Shown: piece after piece, positions 54,514 to 63,257 of the stretch | Position numbering within the stretch: position 1 is the stretch's first letter | Layout: each line of letters begins with the position of its first letter | From: Pseudomonadota bacterium | GTDB lineage: Bacteria; Pseudomonadota; Alphaproteobacteria; Caulobacterales; Caulobacteraceae | Direction of reading: 5' to 3' | DNA: 64,000 nucleotides | NCBI GenBank assembly: GCA_023456105.1 | Contig: JAEYAO010000113.1 | Coordinates: forward strand, 1 to 64,000 | Program-made: the position numbers and the translations under genes | The notes under the pieces: model-generated | What the model was told of the DNA's origin: nothing | Databases searched by the model: none | Seen by the model: the letters and a program-made list of their open reading frames with translations, nothing else

Positions 54514-54753
54514 ATGTCCGACACCCTCGAGCGCGTTCGCAAGATCGTCATCGACCACCTGGACGCCGATCCGGACAAGGTCACCGAAAAGGCCAGCTTC
54601 ATCGACGACCTGGGCGCCGATTCGCTCGACAACGTCGAACTGGTGATGGCCTTTGAAGAAGAATTCGACATCGAGATCCCGGATGACGCCGCCGAGCACA
54701 TCCAGACGGTCGGCGATGCGGTGAAGTTCATCGACGAGAAGTCGGCGGGCTGA
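54514..54753 (+). CDS. acpP: Acyl carrier protein
   Basis: 79 residues from ATG 54514 with a GAGAGAC site. Ser37 in GADSLDNVELVMAFEEEF is the phosphopantetheine attachment residue, and the acidic helix II is typical. It carries growing fatty acids. A region of 162 bases separates it from fabG, probably holding its own promoter (a TTGCTG...TATCGA pair about 54439-54466 is one guess). A short open frame starting at 54401 overlaps acpP and is unlikely to be real. Confidence 0.97.
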   Translation: MSDTLERVRKIVIDHLDADPDKVTEKASFIDDLGADSLDNVELVMAFEEEFDIEIPDDAAEHIQTVGDAVKFIDEKSAG

Positions 54754-54777
54754 TCCAGCCATTCGGCTGAACGGTTG

Positions 54778-54819
54778 AAGGCCGCCTGGCGCTCCTAGCG
54801 GAGACGCCCGGCGGCCTTT
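54778..54819 (+). terminator. Rho-independent terminator after acpP
   Basis: AAGGCCGCC (54778-54786) pairs with GGCGGCCTT (54810-54818), with inner GGCG/CGCC pairing, and the 3' arm merges into TTTA. It is 25 bases after the acpP stop and suggests acpP is highly expressed and separately terminated from fabF. Confidence 0.75.
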
Positions 54820-54891
54820 ACTGTTTCTGACCCCCGGAATCTCGAGCAGGGATTCGCGGGCGCAAGATCGAGATCAACGGGAGAGCCATCC

Positions 54892-56163
54892 ATGCGCCGC
54901 GTCGTCGTCACGGGCATCGGCCTTCTGACCCCCCTGGGCTGGGGCGTCGAAAAAACCTGGAAGGGCATCGTCGAGGGACGCTCGGGCATCGGTCCGATCA
55001 CCGCCTTCGACACCGAGGGTTATGCCTGCACCATCGCCGGCGAGGTGCCGAGCGTGGACGGTCGCGGCGGCGGGGGCGAGGGCGACTTCGACCCGGACAA
55101 GGTCATGTCGCCCAAGGATCGCAAGCGCGTTGATGACTTCATCCTGTACGCCATCGCGGCGGCGGACGAGGCGTTGCACGACGCCGGCTGGAAACCCGAA
55201 AGCGACGAGGACAAGGAACGCACGGGCGTGATGGTCGGCGCCGGCATCGGCGGCCTGGGTCCCATCGCGGACACCGCCATCATCCTGAAGGAGCAGGGAC
55301 CCCGGCGGGTCAGCCCCTTCTTCATCCCGTCCGCGCTGATCAACCTCGCCGGAGGGCAGATCTCGATCCGGCACGGGTTGAAGGGTCCGAACCACGCCGC
55401 TGTAACCGCCTGCGCGACCGGCGCCCACGCCATCGGCGACGCGGCGCGGATGATCGCGCTGGACGATGCGGACGTCATGGTCTGCGGCGGCGCCGAAAGC
55501 TCGGTCGTGCCGATCGGCATCGCAGGATTTCTGGCCTGCAAGGCGCTGTGCACGTCCTTCAACGACACGCCTGAGAAGGCGTCGCGGCCCTACGACCGGG
55601 AGCACGCCGGCTTTGTCATGGGCGAGGGAGCCGGCATTCTGGTGCTGGAGGAGTATGAGCACGCCAAGGCGCGCGGCGCGACGATCTACTGCGAGGTCGT
55701 GGGCTACGGCATGAGCGGCGACGCCTATCACATCACCGCCCCGTCCGAAGACGGCGACGGCGGTCTGCGCGCCATGAAGGCGGCGCTGAAGCGGGCGGGG
55801 CTCCAGCCGTCGGATCTCGACTATGTCAACGCCCACGGCACCTCGACAATGGCCGACTGGATCGAGCTGAAGGCGGTCGAGCGGCTGGTCGGCGACCACG
55901 CCAAGGACCTCGCCGTGTCGTCCACCAAGTCGATGACCGGACACCTGCTGGGCGCGGCCGGCGCGATCGAATCGGCCTTTTGCGTCCTGGCGATCCGGGA
56001 CCAGATCGCGCCGCCCACCATCAACCTCGACGATCCCGAGCACGAGACGCCGATCGACCTCGTTCCCCACAAGGGCAAGCCGATGAAGATCGATGTGGCC
56101 ATGTCCAACAGCTTCGGCTTCGGCGGCACCAACGCCTCCGTGATCTTCCGGAAGGTCGACTGA
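54892..56163 (+). CDS. fabF: 3-oxoacyl-[ACP] synthase II
   Basis: 423 residues from ATG 54892 with GGGAGAG upstream. The thiolase-fold triad is Cys174 (TACATGAH), His315 (NAHGTSTMADWIELK) and His351 (MTGHLLGAAGA). The sequence TSTMADWIE in place of the E. coli TSTPAGD is usual in this order. It condenses malonyl-ACP with acyl-ACP. It is followed 1 base later by mltG. Confidence 0.96.
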   Translation: MRRVVVTGIGLLTPLGWGVEKTWKGIVEGRSGIGPITAFDTEGYACTIAGEVPSVDGRGGGGEGDFDPDKVMSPKDRKRVDDFILYAIAAADEALHDAGWKPESDEDKERTGVMVGAGIGGLGPIADTAIILKEQGPRRVSPFFIPSALINLAGGQISIRHGLKGPNHAAVTACATGAHAIGDAARMIALDDADVMVCGGAESSVVPIGIAGFLACKALCTSFNDTPEKASRPYDREHAGFVMGEGAGILVLEEYEHAKARGATIYCEVVGYGMSGDAYHITAPSEDGDGGLRAMKAALKRAGLQPSDLDYVNAHGTSTMADWIELKAVERLVGDHAKDLAVSSTKSMTGHLLGAAGAIESAFCVLAIRDQIAPPTINLDDPEHETPIDLVPHKGKPMKIDVAMSNSFGFGGTNASVIFRKVD

Positions 56164-56164
56164 G

Positions 56165-57352
56165 ATGCCGCGTCGCCCGCGCCGCGTGGCTCGCCCGCCC
56201 GGCAAGCGCCCTGTCGCAAGACGATCGGGGCCGGTCGCGCTGCTGACCGGGGCGGCGACGTTCGGCCTGTTCCTGATCGTGGCGCTGATCGCGGCCTGGG
56301 CCTTCTATTTCGGACCGGGACCCAGCGCGCGCCAGGGCGACTCCACCATCGTGATCCTGCCGAGCGGCGCGGGCGTCTCGGCCATCGCGGCGAACCTCAG
56401 GTCCAGTGGCGTGATCCGCTCGACCGACCTGTTCAAGGCGGCGGCGGCCCTGACCGGCGACGACCGGCGGCTGAAGGCGGGCGAGTACGAGATACCCTCC
56501 GGCGCCTCGTTGCGCGGGGTGATCCGGATGCTGGCGGAGGGGCGCGGAGTTCGCCACTTCGTCACCCTGCCCGAGGGCTGGTCGTCGGCCCAGGCCGTGG
56601 ACATCCTGAACGGCGAGGCCGTGCTGACCGGCGCGGTCGGAGCGTCGCCCGAGGAGGGCTCGCTATGGCCGGACACCTATGAGGTCGCCCGCGGAGAAAC
56701 CCGCCAGGCCGTGATCGCGCGCATGCAGCGCGCCGCCCGCGACAACCAGGCGGAGCTTTGGGCGGCGCGCTCGCCCGGCACGGTGGTGCGCTCGCCACAG
56801 GAGGCGCTGGTGCTGGCCTCCATTGTTGAAAAGGAAACGGGCATCGCGGCGGAGCGGCCCCGCGTCGCGGCGGTGTTCTCCAACCGACTGCGCCAGGGCA
56901 TGCGGCTGGAGAGCGATCCGACCATCGTCTACGGCATCACCAAGGGTCGGCCGCTTGGGCGCGGCATCCGGCTGTCCGAACTGCGGACCGCGACACCCTG
57001 GAACACCTATCTGATCGACGGCCTGCCGCCGACGCCGATCGCCAATCCGGGTGCGGAGGCGCTGAAGGCGGTGCTGAACCCGCAGAGCGATCCGGCGCTG
57101 TTCTTTGTCGCGGACGGCACGGGCGGGCACGTGTTCGCCAACACCTATGAAGAGCACCTGCGCAACGTCGCACGCTGGCGTCAGATCGAACGCCAGCGTG
57201 CGGGTCTTCCGCCCGACGCGCCTGCTCCGGCTGCTCCGGGCGCTGCGCCGGCGCCGATGACGCCGCCCGAGCAGCAGCCGCAGATCGCGCCGGCCGCCGG
57301 CGGTCAGGCGACGATCACCCTGCCGCCAGGCGCGAGCCAGGGGCCGCGATGA
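56165..57352 (+). CDS. mltG: Endolytic murein transglycosylase
   Basis: 395 residues from ATG 56165. One N-terminal membrane helix (about 26-48) anchors a periplasmic domain. The catalytic glutamate lies in LVLASIVEKETG, Glu222 by the YceG/MltG pattern. The family strings LPEGWSSAQ, EGSLWPDTYEV and GMRLESDPTIVYG are present. It cuts nascent glycan strands, ending elongation. The C-terminus is a proline/alanine/glutamine-rich tail (PPDAPAPAAPGAAPAP) of uncertain length. Its stop overlaps the YicC gene. Confidence 0.93.
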   Translation: MPRRPRRVARPPGKRPVARRSGPVALLTGAATFGLFLIVALIAAWAFYFGPGPSARQGDSTIVILPSGAGVSAIAANLRSSGVIRSTDLFKAAAALTGDDRRLKAGEYEIPSGASLRGVIRMLAEGRGVRHFVTLPEGWSSAQAVDILNGEAVLTGAVGASPEEGSLWPDTYEVARGETRQAVIARMQRAARDNQAELWAARSPGTVVRSPQEALVLASIVEKETGIAAERPRVAAVFSNRLRQGMRLESDPTIVYGITKGRPLGRGIRLSELRTATPWNTYLIDGLPPTPIANPGAEALKAVLNPQSDPALFFVADGTGGHVFANTYEEHLRNVARWRQIERQRAGLPPDAPAPAAPGAAPAPMTPPEQQPQIAPAAGGQATITLPPGASQGPR

Positions 57353-58233
57353 CCTCCATTTCAGGAATGACCGGCTTCGGCCGGGCGGATGGCGCGGCGG
57401 AGGGCTGGACCTGGTCGGTCGAGGCGCGTTCGGTCAACGGTCGCAATCTGGAGGTGCGGTTTCGCGGGCCGACTGGCTTCGACACTCTCGAGCGGCTGAC
57501 CAAGGCGGCGGGGCAGGCGCGCATCGCCCGCGGCCAAGTCAGTGTCGCCCTGCACGCCAGGCGCGACGGCGGCGCCACCTCGCCCGTGGCCGTGAACGAG
57601 GCGCTGCTCACCCACTATCTGATGCTGGCGAATCAGCTGGCGGAAGAGGGTGCGACCCCGCCCTCGGCGGACGGCCTGCTGAGCCTTCGCGGCGTGATCG
57701 AAGCCGCCGATGAAGACGACGACGACGGGGAACGGGAAGCGCTTGAAGCCGCCATGGCGCGGACGATCGAAGAGGCGTTCGACGCGCTGAAGGTCTCCCG
57801 CGAGCGAGAAGGAGAGCAGCTTGAGCCGGTGCTGATCGACTTCATCGGCCGCATCGAAGGCCTGATCAGCGCAGCGGAAAAGGAAGCGGGCGAGCAGGTC
57901 GAGGCGATCCGCGACCGCTTCACCCGCCGCATCAAGGAACTCGCGCCCGACGCGCCCGGCCTAGACGACCGCATCTTCCTTGAGGCCGCCGCCTTGGCGA
58001 CCAAGGCCGACGTGCGCGAGGAACTGGATCGCCTGACGGCTCACGTCGCCTCCGCGAGGGCGCTTGTGGCCCAGGCGCCAGCCGGTCGGAAACTCGACTT
58101 CCTCCTGCAGGAGTTCATGCGCGAGGCGAACACCTTGTGCTCGAAATCCGCTACCACCGCGCTCACCGGAATCGGCCTTGAGCTGAAGGCCGTGATCGAA
58201 CAGTTGCGTGAACAGGTTCAGAATGTCGAATGA
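57349..58233 (+). CDS. YicC-family endoribonuclease
   Basis: 294 residues, ATG overlapping the mltG stop. It opens with ISGMTGFGRADGA and RSVNGRNLEVRFRGP, the YicC signature. The middle is acidic (EAADEDDDDGEREALE) and helical, and the C-terminal block KLDFLLQEFMREANTLCSKS is diagnostic. Family members act as endoribonucleases in bacteria. Its 3' end overlaps gmk by 11 bases, a pairing found in many genomes. Confidence 0.92.
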   Translation: MTSISGMTGFGRADGAAEGWTWSVEARSVNGRNLEVRFRGPTGFDTLERLTKAAGQARIARGQVSVALHARRDGGATSPVAVNEALLTHYLMLANQLAEEGATPPSADGLLSLRGVIEAADEDDDDGEREALEAAMARTIEEAFDALKVSREREGEQLEPVLIDFIGRIEGLISAAEKEAGEQVEAIRDRFTRRIKELAPDAPGLDDRIFLEAAALATKADVREELDRLTAHVASARALVAQAPAGRKLDFLLQEFMREANTLCSKSATTALTGIGLELKAVIEQLREQVQNVE

Positions 58234-58864
58234 CCGTACGCCCCGCCGGGGCGTCCTCCTGATCGTCGCCAGCCCGTCGGGCGCCGGCAAGACCAGCCTG
58301 TGCCGGCGGCTGATGGCCGACCATGGCGGACTTGAGCTGTCGATCTCCATGACCACCCGCGATCCCCGTCCAGGCGAGGTGGCCGGCCGGGACTACCACT
58401 TCGTCAGCCACGCCGAGTTCCAGCGCCTGATCGACCAGGACGCGTTTCTGGAATGGGCGGACGTGCACGGCCAGCGCTACGGCTCGCCCCGCGCGCCGAT
58501 TGATCGGGCGCTGGCGGAAGGCCGCGACGTGCTGTTCGACATCGACTGGCAGGGGGCGGCCGAAGTGGCGCGCAAATGCCCGGAGGATGCGGTGCGGGTC
58601 TTCATCCTGCCGCCCAGCCTGGAGGAGCTGCGTCGGCGCCTGGTGACGCGTTCACAGGACGCCGAACACGTCATTGAGCGCCGGATCCAGAACGCCAAGG
58701 GCGAGATCGAGCACTGTGACGCGTTCGACTACGTCTTCGTCAACGACGATTTCGACCGGTCCTACGCCGAGCTGGCGCACATCTATCACGCCGAGCGGTC
58801 GCGCCGGTTCCGCAATCTCTGGGTCGGCGACTATCGCGGTGCGCTGCTCAGAGAGGCGGTCTAG
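58223..58864 (+). CDS. gmk: Guanylate kinase
   Basis: 213 residues from ATG 58223 (a start at 58208 would add five residues). The P-loop is SPSGAGKTSL, the GMP-binding part MTTRDPRPGEVAGRDYHFV, and the conserved DIDWQGAAEVA follows. It makes GDP from GMP. Its last 17 bases overlap the end of the convergent aminotransferase gene. Confidence 0.96.
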   Translation: MSNDRTPRRGVLLIVASPSGAGKTSLCRRLMADHGGLELSISMTTRDPRPGEVAGRDYHFVSHAEFQRLIDQDAFLEWADVHGQRYGSPRAPIDRALAEGRDVLFDIDWQGAAEVARKCPEDAVRVFILPPSLEELRRRLVTRSQDAEHVIERRIQNAKGEIEHCDAFDYVFVNDDFDRSYAELAHIYHAERSRRFRNLWVGDYRGALLREAV

Positions 58865-59978
58865 CAGCGAACCAGGGTCGCATCCGGTTCAGCGCCTCTT
58901 CGACCTCCGGCGTCGAGACGGCGAAACTGAAGCGGATGAAGCGGTGACCGTCAACGGGGTCGAAGTCGACGCCCGGGGCCGTCGCCACGCCGGTGTCGCG
59001 CAGCAGTTGCTCGCAGAAGCCGATGCTGTCGTTCGTCAGATGGCCGATGTCGGCCCAGACGTAGAAGGCGCCGTCCGGCGGCGCGATCCGCTGAAGCCCC
59101 AGCGAAGGCAGGGCGTCAAGCAGCAGCGCACGATTGCGGGCGTAGGTCTGGATGTGGCCTTCCAGCTCGCCCGTGCAGTCCATGGCGACGAGCCCGGCGT
59201 GCTGGCTCAGCGACGGCGGTGTCAGGAACAGATTGCCCATGTAGGCGCGGGCCGCGGCGACGTGAGCCTCGGGCGCGACCAGCCAGCCCAGCCGCCACCC
59301 CGCCATGCTCCAGTATTTGGAGAAGCTGTTGATGACGAGGGCGTCCGGCTCGAACTGCAGCATCGACGGCGTCGGGCCCACGTAGGACAGGCCGTGATAG
59401 ATCTCGTCCGAGACCACGACGATCCCGCGCGCCCGGCAGACGGCGGCGATGGCCTCCAGTTCGTTGTCCGGGATGATCGTGCCCGTCGGATTGGCGGGGC
59501 TGGCGATGATGACCCCGGCGGGCGCGGGATCAAGTTCCGACAGCTGTGCGGCTGTCAGCTGGAACCGGGTCTCCTGCCCACAGGCGATCTCGACGGGCGT
59601 GAGGTTCAGCGCGTGCAGGGTGTTGCGGTAGGCGACGTAGCCCGGCCGCGCCAGGGCGATGCGGTCGCCGGGCCGGAAGCGGCTGGCCAGCGCCAGCACC
59701 AGCGCCGGCGAGGCGCCGCAGGTCAGCAGGATGCGGTCCGGATCGACCTCGACGCCGTAGCGATCCTGATAGAGGCGGCCGATCCGCTGGCGCAGCGGCG
59801 CGCTCTCCCAATAGCCCATGGCGTCCTGGTCCAGCACCTGGTGCGCTCGGGCGAGGGCGGCGGCGGGCACGCCGGTCGAGGGCTGGCCGAACTCCATGTG
59901 GATGATCGACCGGCCTTCGCTCTTCAGCTGGTGGGCGAGGCGGCTGAGGCCGATGGCGCGAAAGGGTTCGACCGTCAT
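58848..59978 (-). CDS. PLP-dependent aminotransferase (class I/II)
   Basis: 376 residues from ATG 59978; the start overlaps the rsmA stop (ATGA). PLP lysine is in NSFSKYWSMAGWRLGW, and ASPANPTGTIIPD and VVSDEIYHGLSYVG are the cofactor-side strings. It resembles aspartate/aromatic aminotransferase type enzymes. The amino acid substrate is not resolved. The upstream open frame would extend into rsmA and is not real. Confidence 0.92.
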   Translation of the reverse strand: MTVEPFRAIGLSRLAHQLKSEGRSIIHMEFGQPSTGVPAAALARAHQVLDQDAMGYWESAPLRQRIGRLYQDRYGVEVDPDRILLTCGASPALVLALASRFRPGDRIALARPGYVAYRNTLHALNLTPVEIACGQETRFQLTAAQLSELDPAPAGVIIASPANPTGTIIPDNELEAIAAVCRARGIVVVSDEIYHGLSYVGPTPSMLQFEPDALVINSFSKYWSMAGWRLGWLVAPEAHVAAARAYMGNLFLTPPSLSQHAGLVAMDCTGELEGHIQTYARNRALLLDALPSLGLQRIAPPDGAFYVWADIGHLTNDSIGFCEQLLRDTGVATAPGVDFDPVDGHRFIRFSFAVSTPEVEEALNRMRPWFAARPPL

Positions 59979-60784
59979 GGCAGTTGCTCGGCGAGCCGCA
60001 GGAAGCCGGCAATGTCGATGGTCTCGGCGCGGGCGTCGGGTTCGATCCCGGCCGCCTCGCAAAGAGCGGCGCCGCCCAGCGGCTTCAGGCTGGAGCGCAG
60101 CATCTTGCGGCGCTGGCCGAAGGCGGCGGCCGTGACCCGCTCCAGCCGCTTCAACAGGTCGGGGGCTGGGCGCTGCGCATGCGGCGTGAGATGCACCACG
60201 GCCGAGGCCACCTTGGGCGGCGGGGTGAAGGCGGCGGCGGGCAGGTGCATGACGATGCGCGCCTCGCAGATTGCCTGGCTGATCACCGCCAGCCGGCCGT
60301 AGGCGTCGTCGCCGGGTGCGGCCACCACGCGCTCGGCCACCTCCTTCTGGAACATCAGGGTCAGAGCGTGCGGCAGCCAGGGACCCGTCAGCCACTTGAT
60401 CAGCAGCGCCGTGCCCACATTGTACGGCAGGTTGGAGACGAGGTGGGCGGGGCCGTCGGACAGCTCGGCCTCCCGCACCTTGAGCGCGTCCGCCTCATGG
60501 ATCGTCAGGCGGCCGGAGCCGTCGTCCAGTTCCGTCAACAACGGAACAAAGCGCGGGTCCTTCTCCACCAGCACCACTTGGCCCGCATCGCTTTCCAGCA
60601 GGGCTCGGGTCAGGCCGCCGGGCCCGGGACCGACCTCGATCACGGCTCGGCCGTCGAACGGACCGGCCAGTCGCACGATCTTGCGGGTGACGTTGAGGTC
60701 CAGCAGGAAGTGCTGGCCAAAGCTCTTCTTGGCCGAAAGCCCGTGGGCGTCGAGCGTTTCGCGGAGGGAGGGGAGATCGGTCAC
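59975..60784 (-). CDS. rsmA: 16S rRNA (adenine1518/1519-N6) dimethyltransferase
   Basis: 269 residues from ATG 60784. The N-terminus has SAKKSFGQHFLLDLNVTRKI, the RsmA/KsgA opening. Motif I is VIEVGPGPGGLTRALL, the catalytic motif IV is NLPYNVGTALL, and the C-terminal RRKMLRSSLKPL is typical. It dimethylates two adenines in the 3' end of 16S rRNA. It follows pdxA and the lptD-surA group, the arrangement known from E. coli. Confidence 0.96.
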   Translation of the reverse strand: MTDLPSLRETLDAHGLSAKKSFGQHFLLDLNVTRKIVRLAGPFDGRAVIEVGPGPGGLTRALLESDAGQVVLVEKDPRFVPLLTELDDGSGRLTIHEADALKVREAELSDGPAHLVSNLPYNVGTALLIKWLTGPWLPHALTLMFQKEVAERVVAAPGDDAYGRLAVISQAICEARIVMHLPAAAFTPPPKVASAVVHLTPHAQRPAPDLLKRLERVTAAAFGQRRKMLRSSLKPLGGAALCEAAGIEPDARAETIDIAGFLRLAEQLP

Positions 60785-60794
60785 GCGCGGGGTG

Positions 60795-61790
60795 TTAGCG
60801 CGCCGCTCGCGCCGCCGCCATCTCCGACGCCAGGCGAATGGCGGCGATCAGGCTGTCGGCGCGCGCCAGGCCCTTGCCGGCGATGTCGAATCCGGTCCCG
60901 TGATCGGGAGAGGTGCGGATGATCGGCAGGCCGAGCGTCGCATTGACGCCGCCCCAGAAGTCCAGCGTCTTGACCGGGATCAGAGCCTGGTCATGATACA
61001 TGCAGATCGCTGCGTCATAGGTCCGCCGCGCCTCGTCATGGAACAGGGTGTCGGCGGGGCGAGGATCGGAAATGTCGACGCCCTCGGCGCGCAGGCGCTC
61101 GGCGGTCGGGATCAGGATTTCGAGTTCCTGAAGCCCCAGGGCGCCGCCTTCGCCCGCGTGGGGGTTCAGCGCCGCCATCGCCAGGCGAGGCGATGCGATC
61201 TGGAAGTCGCGTTTCAGGCTTTCGTGGACTACGCGCGCGGTGCGCGCGATGCGCTCAGCCGTCACTAGCTGAGGCGCCTGGTCCAGTGCGACATGGATGG
61301 TGACCAGGCAGGCGCGCAGGTCCCCCGCCGTCAGCATCATCACCGGCCCGCGCGTGCCGACATAGGGCGCATCGGCCGTCAGTTCGGCGATGAACTCGGT
61401 GTGGCCGGGAAAGCGAAAGCCGGAGGCGTACATCGGCGCCTTGGCGATCGGCGCGGTGACGACGCCCGACGCCTCTCCAGACAGCGCCAGGGACACGGCC
61501 GTTTCGATGCTGTCAGCCACGGCGGGCGCATTGCGAGGATCGGGGCGGCCGGGCTCGACCGGCGCGGGCAGGGGATGGTGGATGACGGGCAGGGCGGCGG
61601 CGAAGCGGGCCGGCGCCTCGGATGCCGCCATGACCTCCGCGACCGGTACGCCCTGCGCCTTCAGCAGGGCGGCGTCACCGATCACGGCGAACGGCGCGTC
61701 CAAGTCGGACAGTGCTCGCCAGGAAGCGGCGATGATCTCCGGACCGACGCCGGCGGGTTCGCCCAGCGTCAGGACCAGAGGGGCGGTCAT
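60795..61790 (-). CDS. pdxA: 4-hydroxythreonine-4-phosphate dehydrogenase
   Basis: 331 residues from ATG 61790, overlapping the surA stop (ATGA). The family strings are LTLGEPAGVGPEII, FPGHTEF, ALNPHAGEGG and YHDQALIPVK; their histidines bind the metal. It is a step of pyridoxal phosphate synthesis. Its position between surA and rsmA matches the conserved gene order. Confidence 0.95.
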   Translation of the reverse strand: MTAPLVLTLGEPAGVGPEIIAASWRALSDLDAPFAVIGDAALLKAQGVPVAEVMAASEAPARFAAALPVIHHPLPAPVEPGRPDPRNAPAVADSIETAVSLALSGEASGVVTAPIAKAPMYASGFRFPGHTEFIAELTADAPYVGTRGPVMMLTAGDLRACLVTIHVALDQAPQLVTAERIARTARVVHESLKRDFQIASPRLAMAALNPHAGEGGALGLQELEILIPTAERLRAEGVDISDPRPADTLFHDEARRTYDAAICMYHDQALIPVKTLDFWGGVNATLGLPIIRTSPDHGTGFDIAGKGLARADSLIAAIRLASEMAAARAAR

Positions 61791-63166
61791 TTGACCTCGA
61801 TCAGGGCGTCGTTGCGCAGATCGCGAAGGTAGCGACGTTCCAGGACCGCCAGGTTCTGCCCGCGCAGCCGGCGTTCGGCGTCGGCTTGCGACGGCGCTTC
61901 CAGCCCGCCGACGCGACGACCGCAGACGGCCAGGAGGTGAAGACCCAGGGGCGTGCGGATCGGCGTGCTGACCGAACCGACTTCGGCCGAGCGCGCGACC
62001 TGCTGGAACTGCGGCGCCAGATTCTGAACATCCGTTTCGCCGAGGTCCGTGCCAAGGACGCCGCGCGTCGCCGTGGCCTGGGACAGGATGTTGTCGCACG
62101 TCAGTCCCTGACGCAGCCCCTCCAGAGTGCGGGTCGCGGTCGCGACATCGGCCTCGCTGGCGGTCTCCGGCAACTCGACCATCAGCTGGCGCAGCGACAC
62201 CAGGCTGCTGGAAGAGCCTTCACGCTTGTCGCGCATGTAGATGATGTAGACGCCGCCATCGACGGGGATGGGATTGGACAGCTGGCCGACCTGAAGCTGA
62301 TCAAACGCCTGCTGCAGCGCCGGCTGCACGGAGTCCTTGACGATCCAGCCGGCGTCGCCGGGATTGCGCGCCGCGGCCGATGGGGCGGCCGAGAACTGCT
62401 GGGCCACGGCCTGGAAGGGCGCGCCGGCCACGATCTGCTGAACCAGCTGGCGCGCGCCGTCCAGCGCCGCCTGCTGGCCGCCGACACGCGCGGCCTCAAT
62501 GTAGATTTCGCCGATCAGGTACTGCGGCTTGGACGCGGCTTCGTTCAGCCGGCGCAGCTCGGCCTCCACCTGGTAGCGACTGGCCCGAGCGCGGCTGTTG
62601 AAGCGTCCGCCGACCAACTGGCTCCACCCGATCTCGGTGCGCAGGTTCTCGCGAAAGGCCTGGGGCTGTATGCCGGCCTGCGACAGCTGCGCCAGATAGG
62701 CTTCGGGGGTCAGGCCTGCTCGGCGCGCCATTTCGGCGATCTCGGCGCTGACCTCTTCGTCGCTGACCCGCAGGGTCTCGTAGTTGGTGATCTCCTGCGC
62801 CTTGAGTCGTTCCTCGATAAGAGCGTTCAGGGCGGCCTGCTGGATCGCGGGCAGATTTTCCTGAGTCGGCTGGATCTCGGACGAAAGGATCAGCATCAGC
62901 ATGCGCTGGCGCAGATCATAGCCGGTGATGATGCGGTCGTTGACCGAGGCCACGATGCCGTCGGCCAGCTCGAACTGGGGAGCGGTGGCGGCTGGCGCCG
63001 GGGCGGCCTCGGCGGCGGGGTTCAGCGCGCCTGCCGCCGGCTGAACGGACGAGGGCGAGGGCGTGGAGGCGGGCGCGGTCGAGCGCGTCGGCGCCGTCTG
63101 GCCATGGGCCGTGCCGGCGAGGATCGCCGCCATCGCGACGGCCATCGGGTAACGCATCACACGCAT
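61787..63166 (-). CDS. surA: Periplasmic peptidyl-prolyl isomerase/outer membrane protein chaperone
   Basis: 459 residues from ATG 63166 (ATG 63157 also possible). The signal peptide is about 22 residues (AGTAHG-Q), followed by a proline/alanine/serine linker not present in E. coli SurA. The N-terminal chaperone domain starts at ADGIVASVNDRIITGYDLRQ (about 68). A parvulin-like domain spans about 215-320 (NPGDAGWIVKDSVQPALQQA) and the C-terminal region carries a second, less typical part. It helps outer membrane proteins fold, and sits next to lptD, its client. Confidence 0.92.
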   Translation of the reverse strand: MRVMRYPMAVAMAAILAGTAHGQTAPTRSTAPASTPSPSSVQPAAGALNPAAEAAPAPAATAPQFELADGIVASVNDRIITGYDLRQRMLMLILSSEIQPTQENLPAIQQAALNALIEERLKAQEITNYETLRVSDEEVSAEIAEMARRAGLTPEAYLAQLSQAGIQPQAFRENLRTEIGWSQLVGGRFNSRARASRYQVEAELRRLNEAASKPQYLIGEIYIEAARVGGQQAALDGARQLVQQIVAGAPFQAVAQQFSAAPSAAARNPGDAGWIVKDSVQPALQQAFDQLQVGQLSNPIPVDGGVYIIYMRDKREGSSSSLVSLRQLMVELPETASEADVATATRTLEGLRQGLTCDNILSQATATRGVLGTDLGETDVQNLAPQFQQVARSAEVGSVSTPIRTPLGLHLLAVCGRRVGGLEAPSQADAERRLRGQNLAVLERRYLRDLRNDALIEVK

Positions 63167-63257
63167 CGTTCGTCCTGGTTCCTCAAAGCGACCCTCGCGC
63201 GTCCTGGCGCGGGTTCACGGTCGGCCGTCCCCCGGTTCGGCGATCCTGCACGATCAC

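Noticed and set aside
54401..54646. Small gene overlapping acpP in another frame
   Set aside because: It runs through the highly conserved acpP coding sequence and its C-terminal part is a serine/threonine/arginine artefact of frame.
58848..60395. A 515-residue aminotransferase extending into rsmA
   Set aside because: The extra N-terminal part is the out-of-frame reading of rsmA; the family start is ATG 59978.
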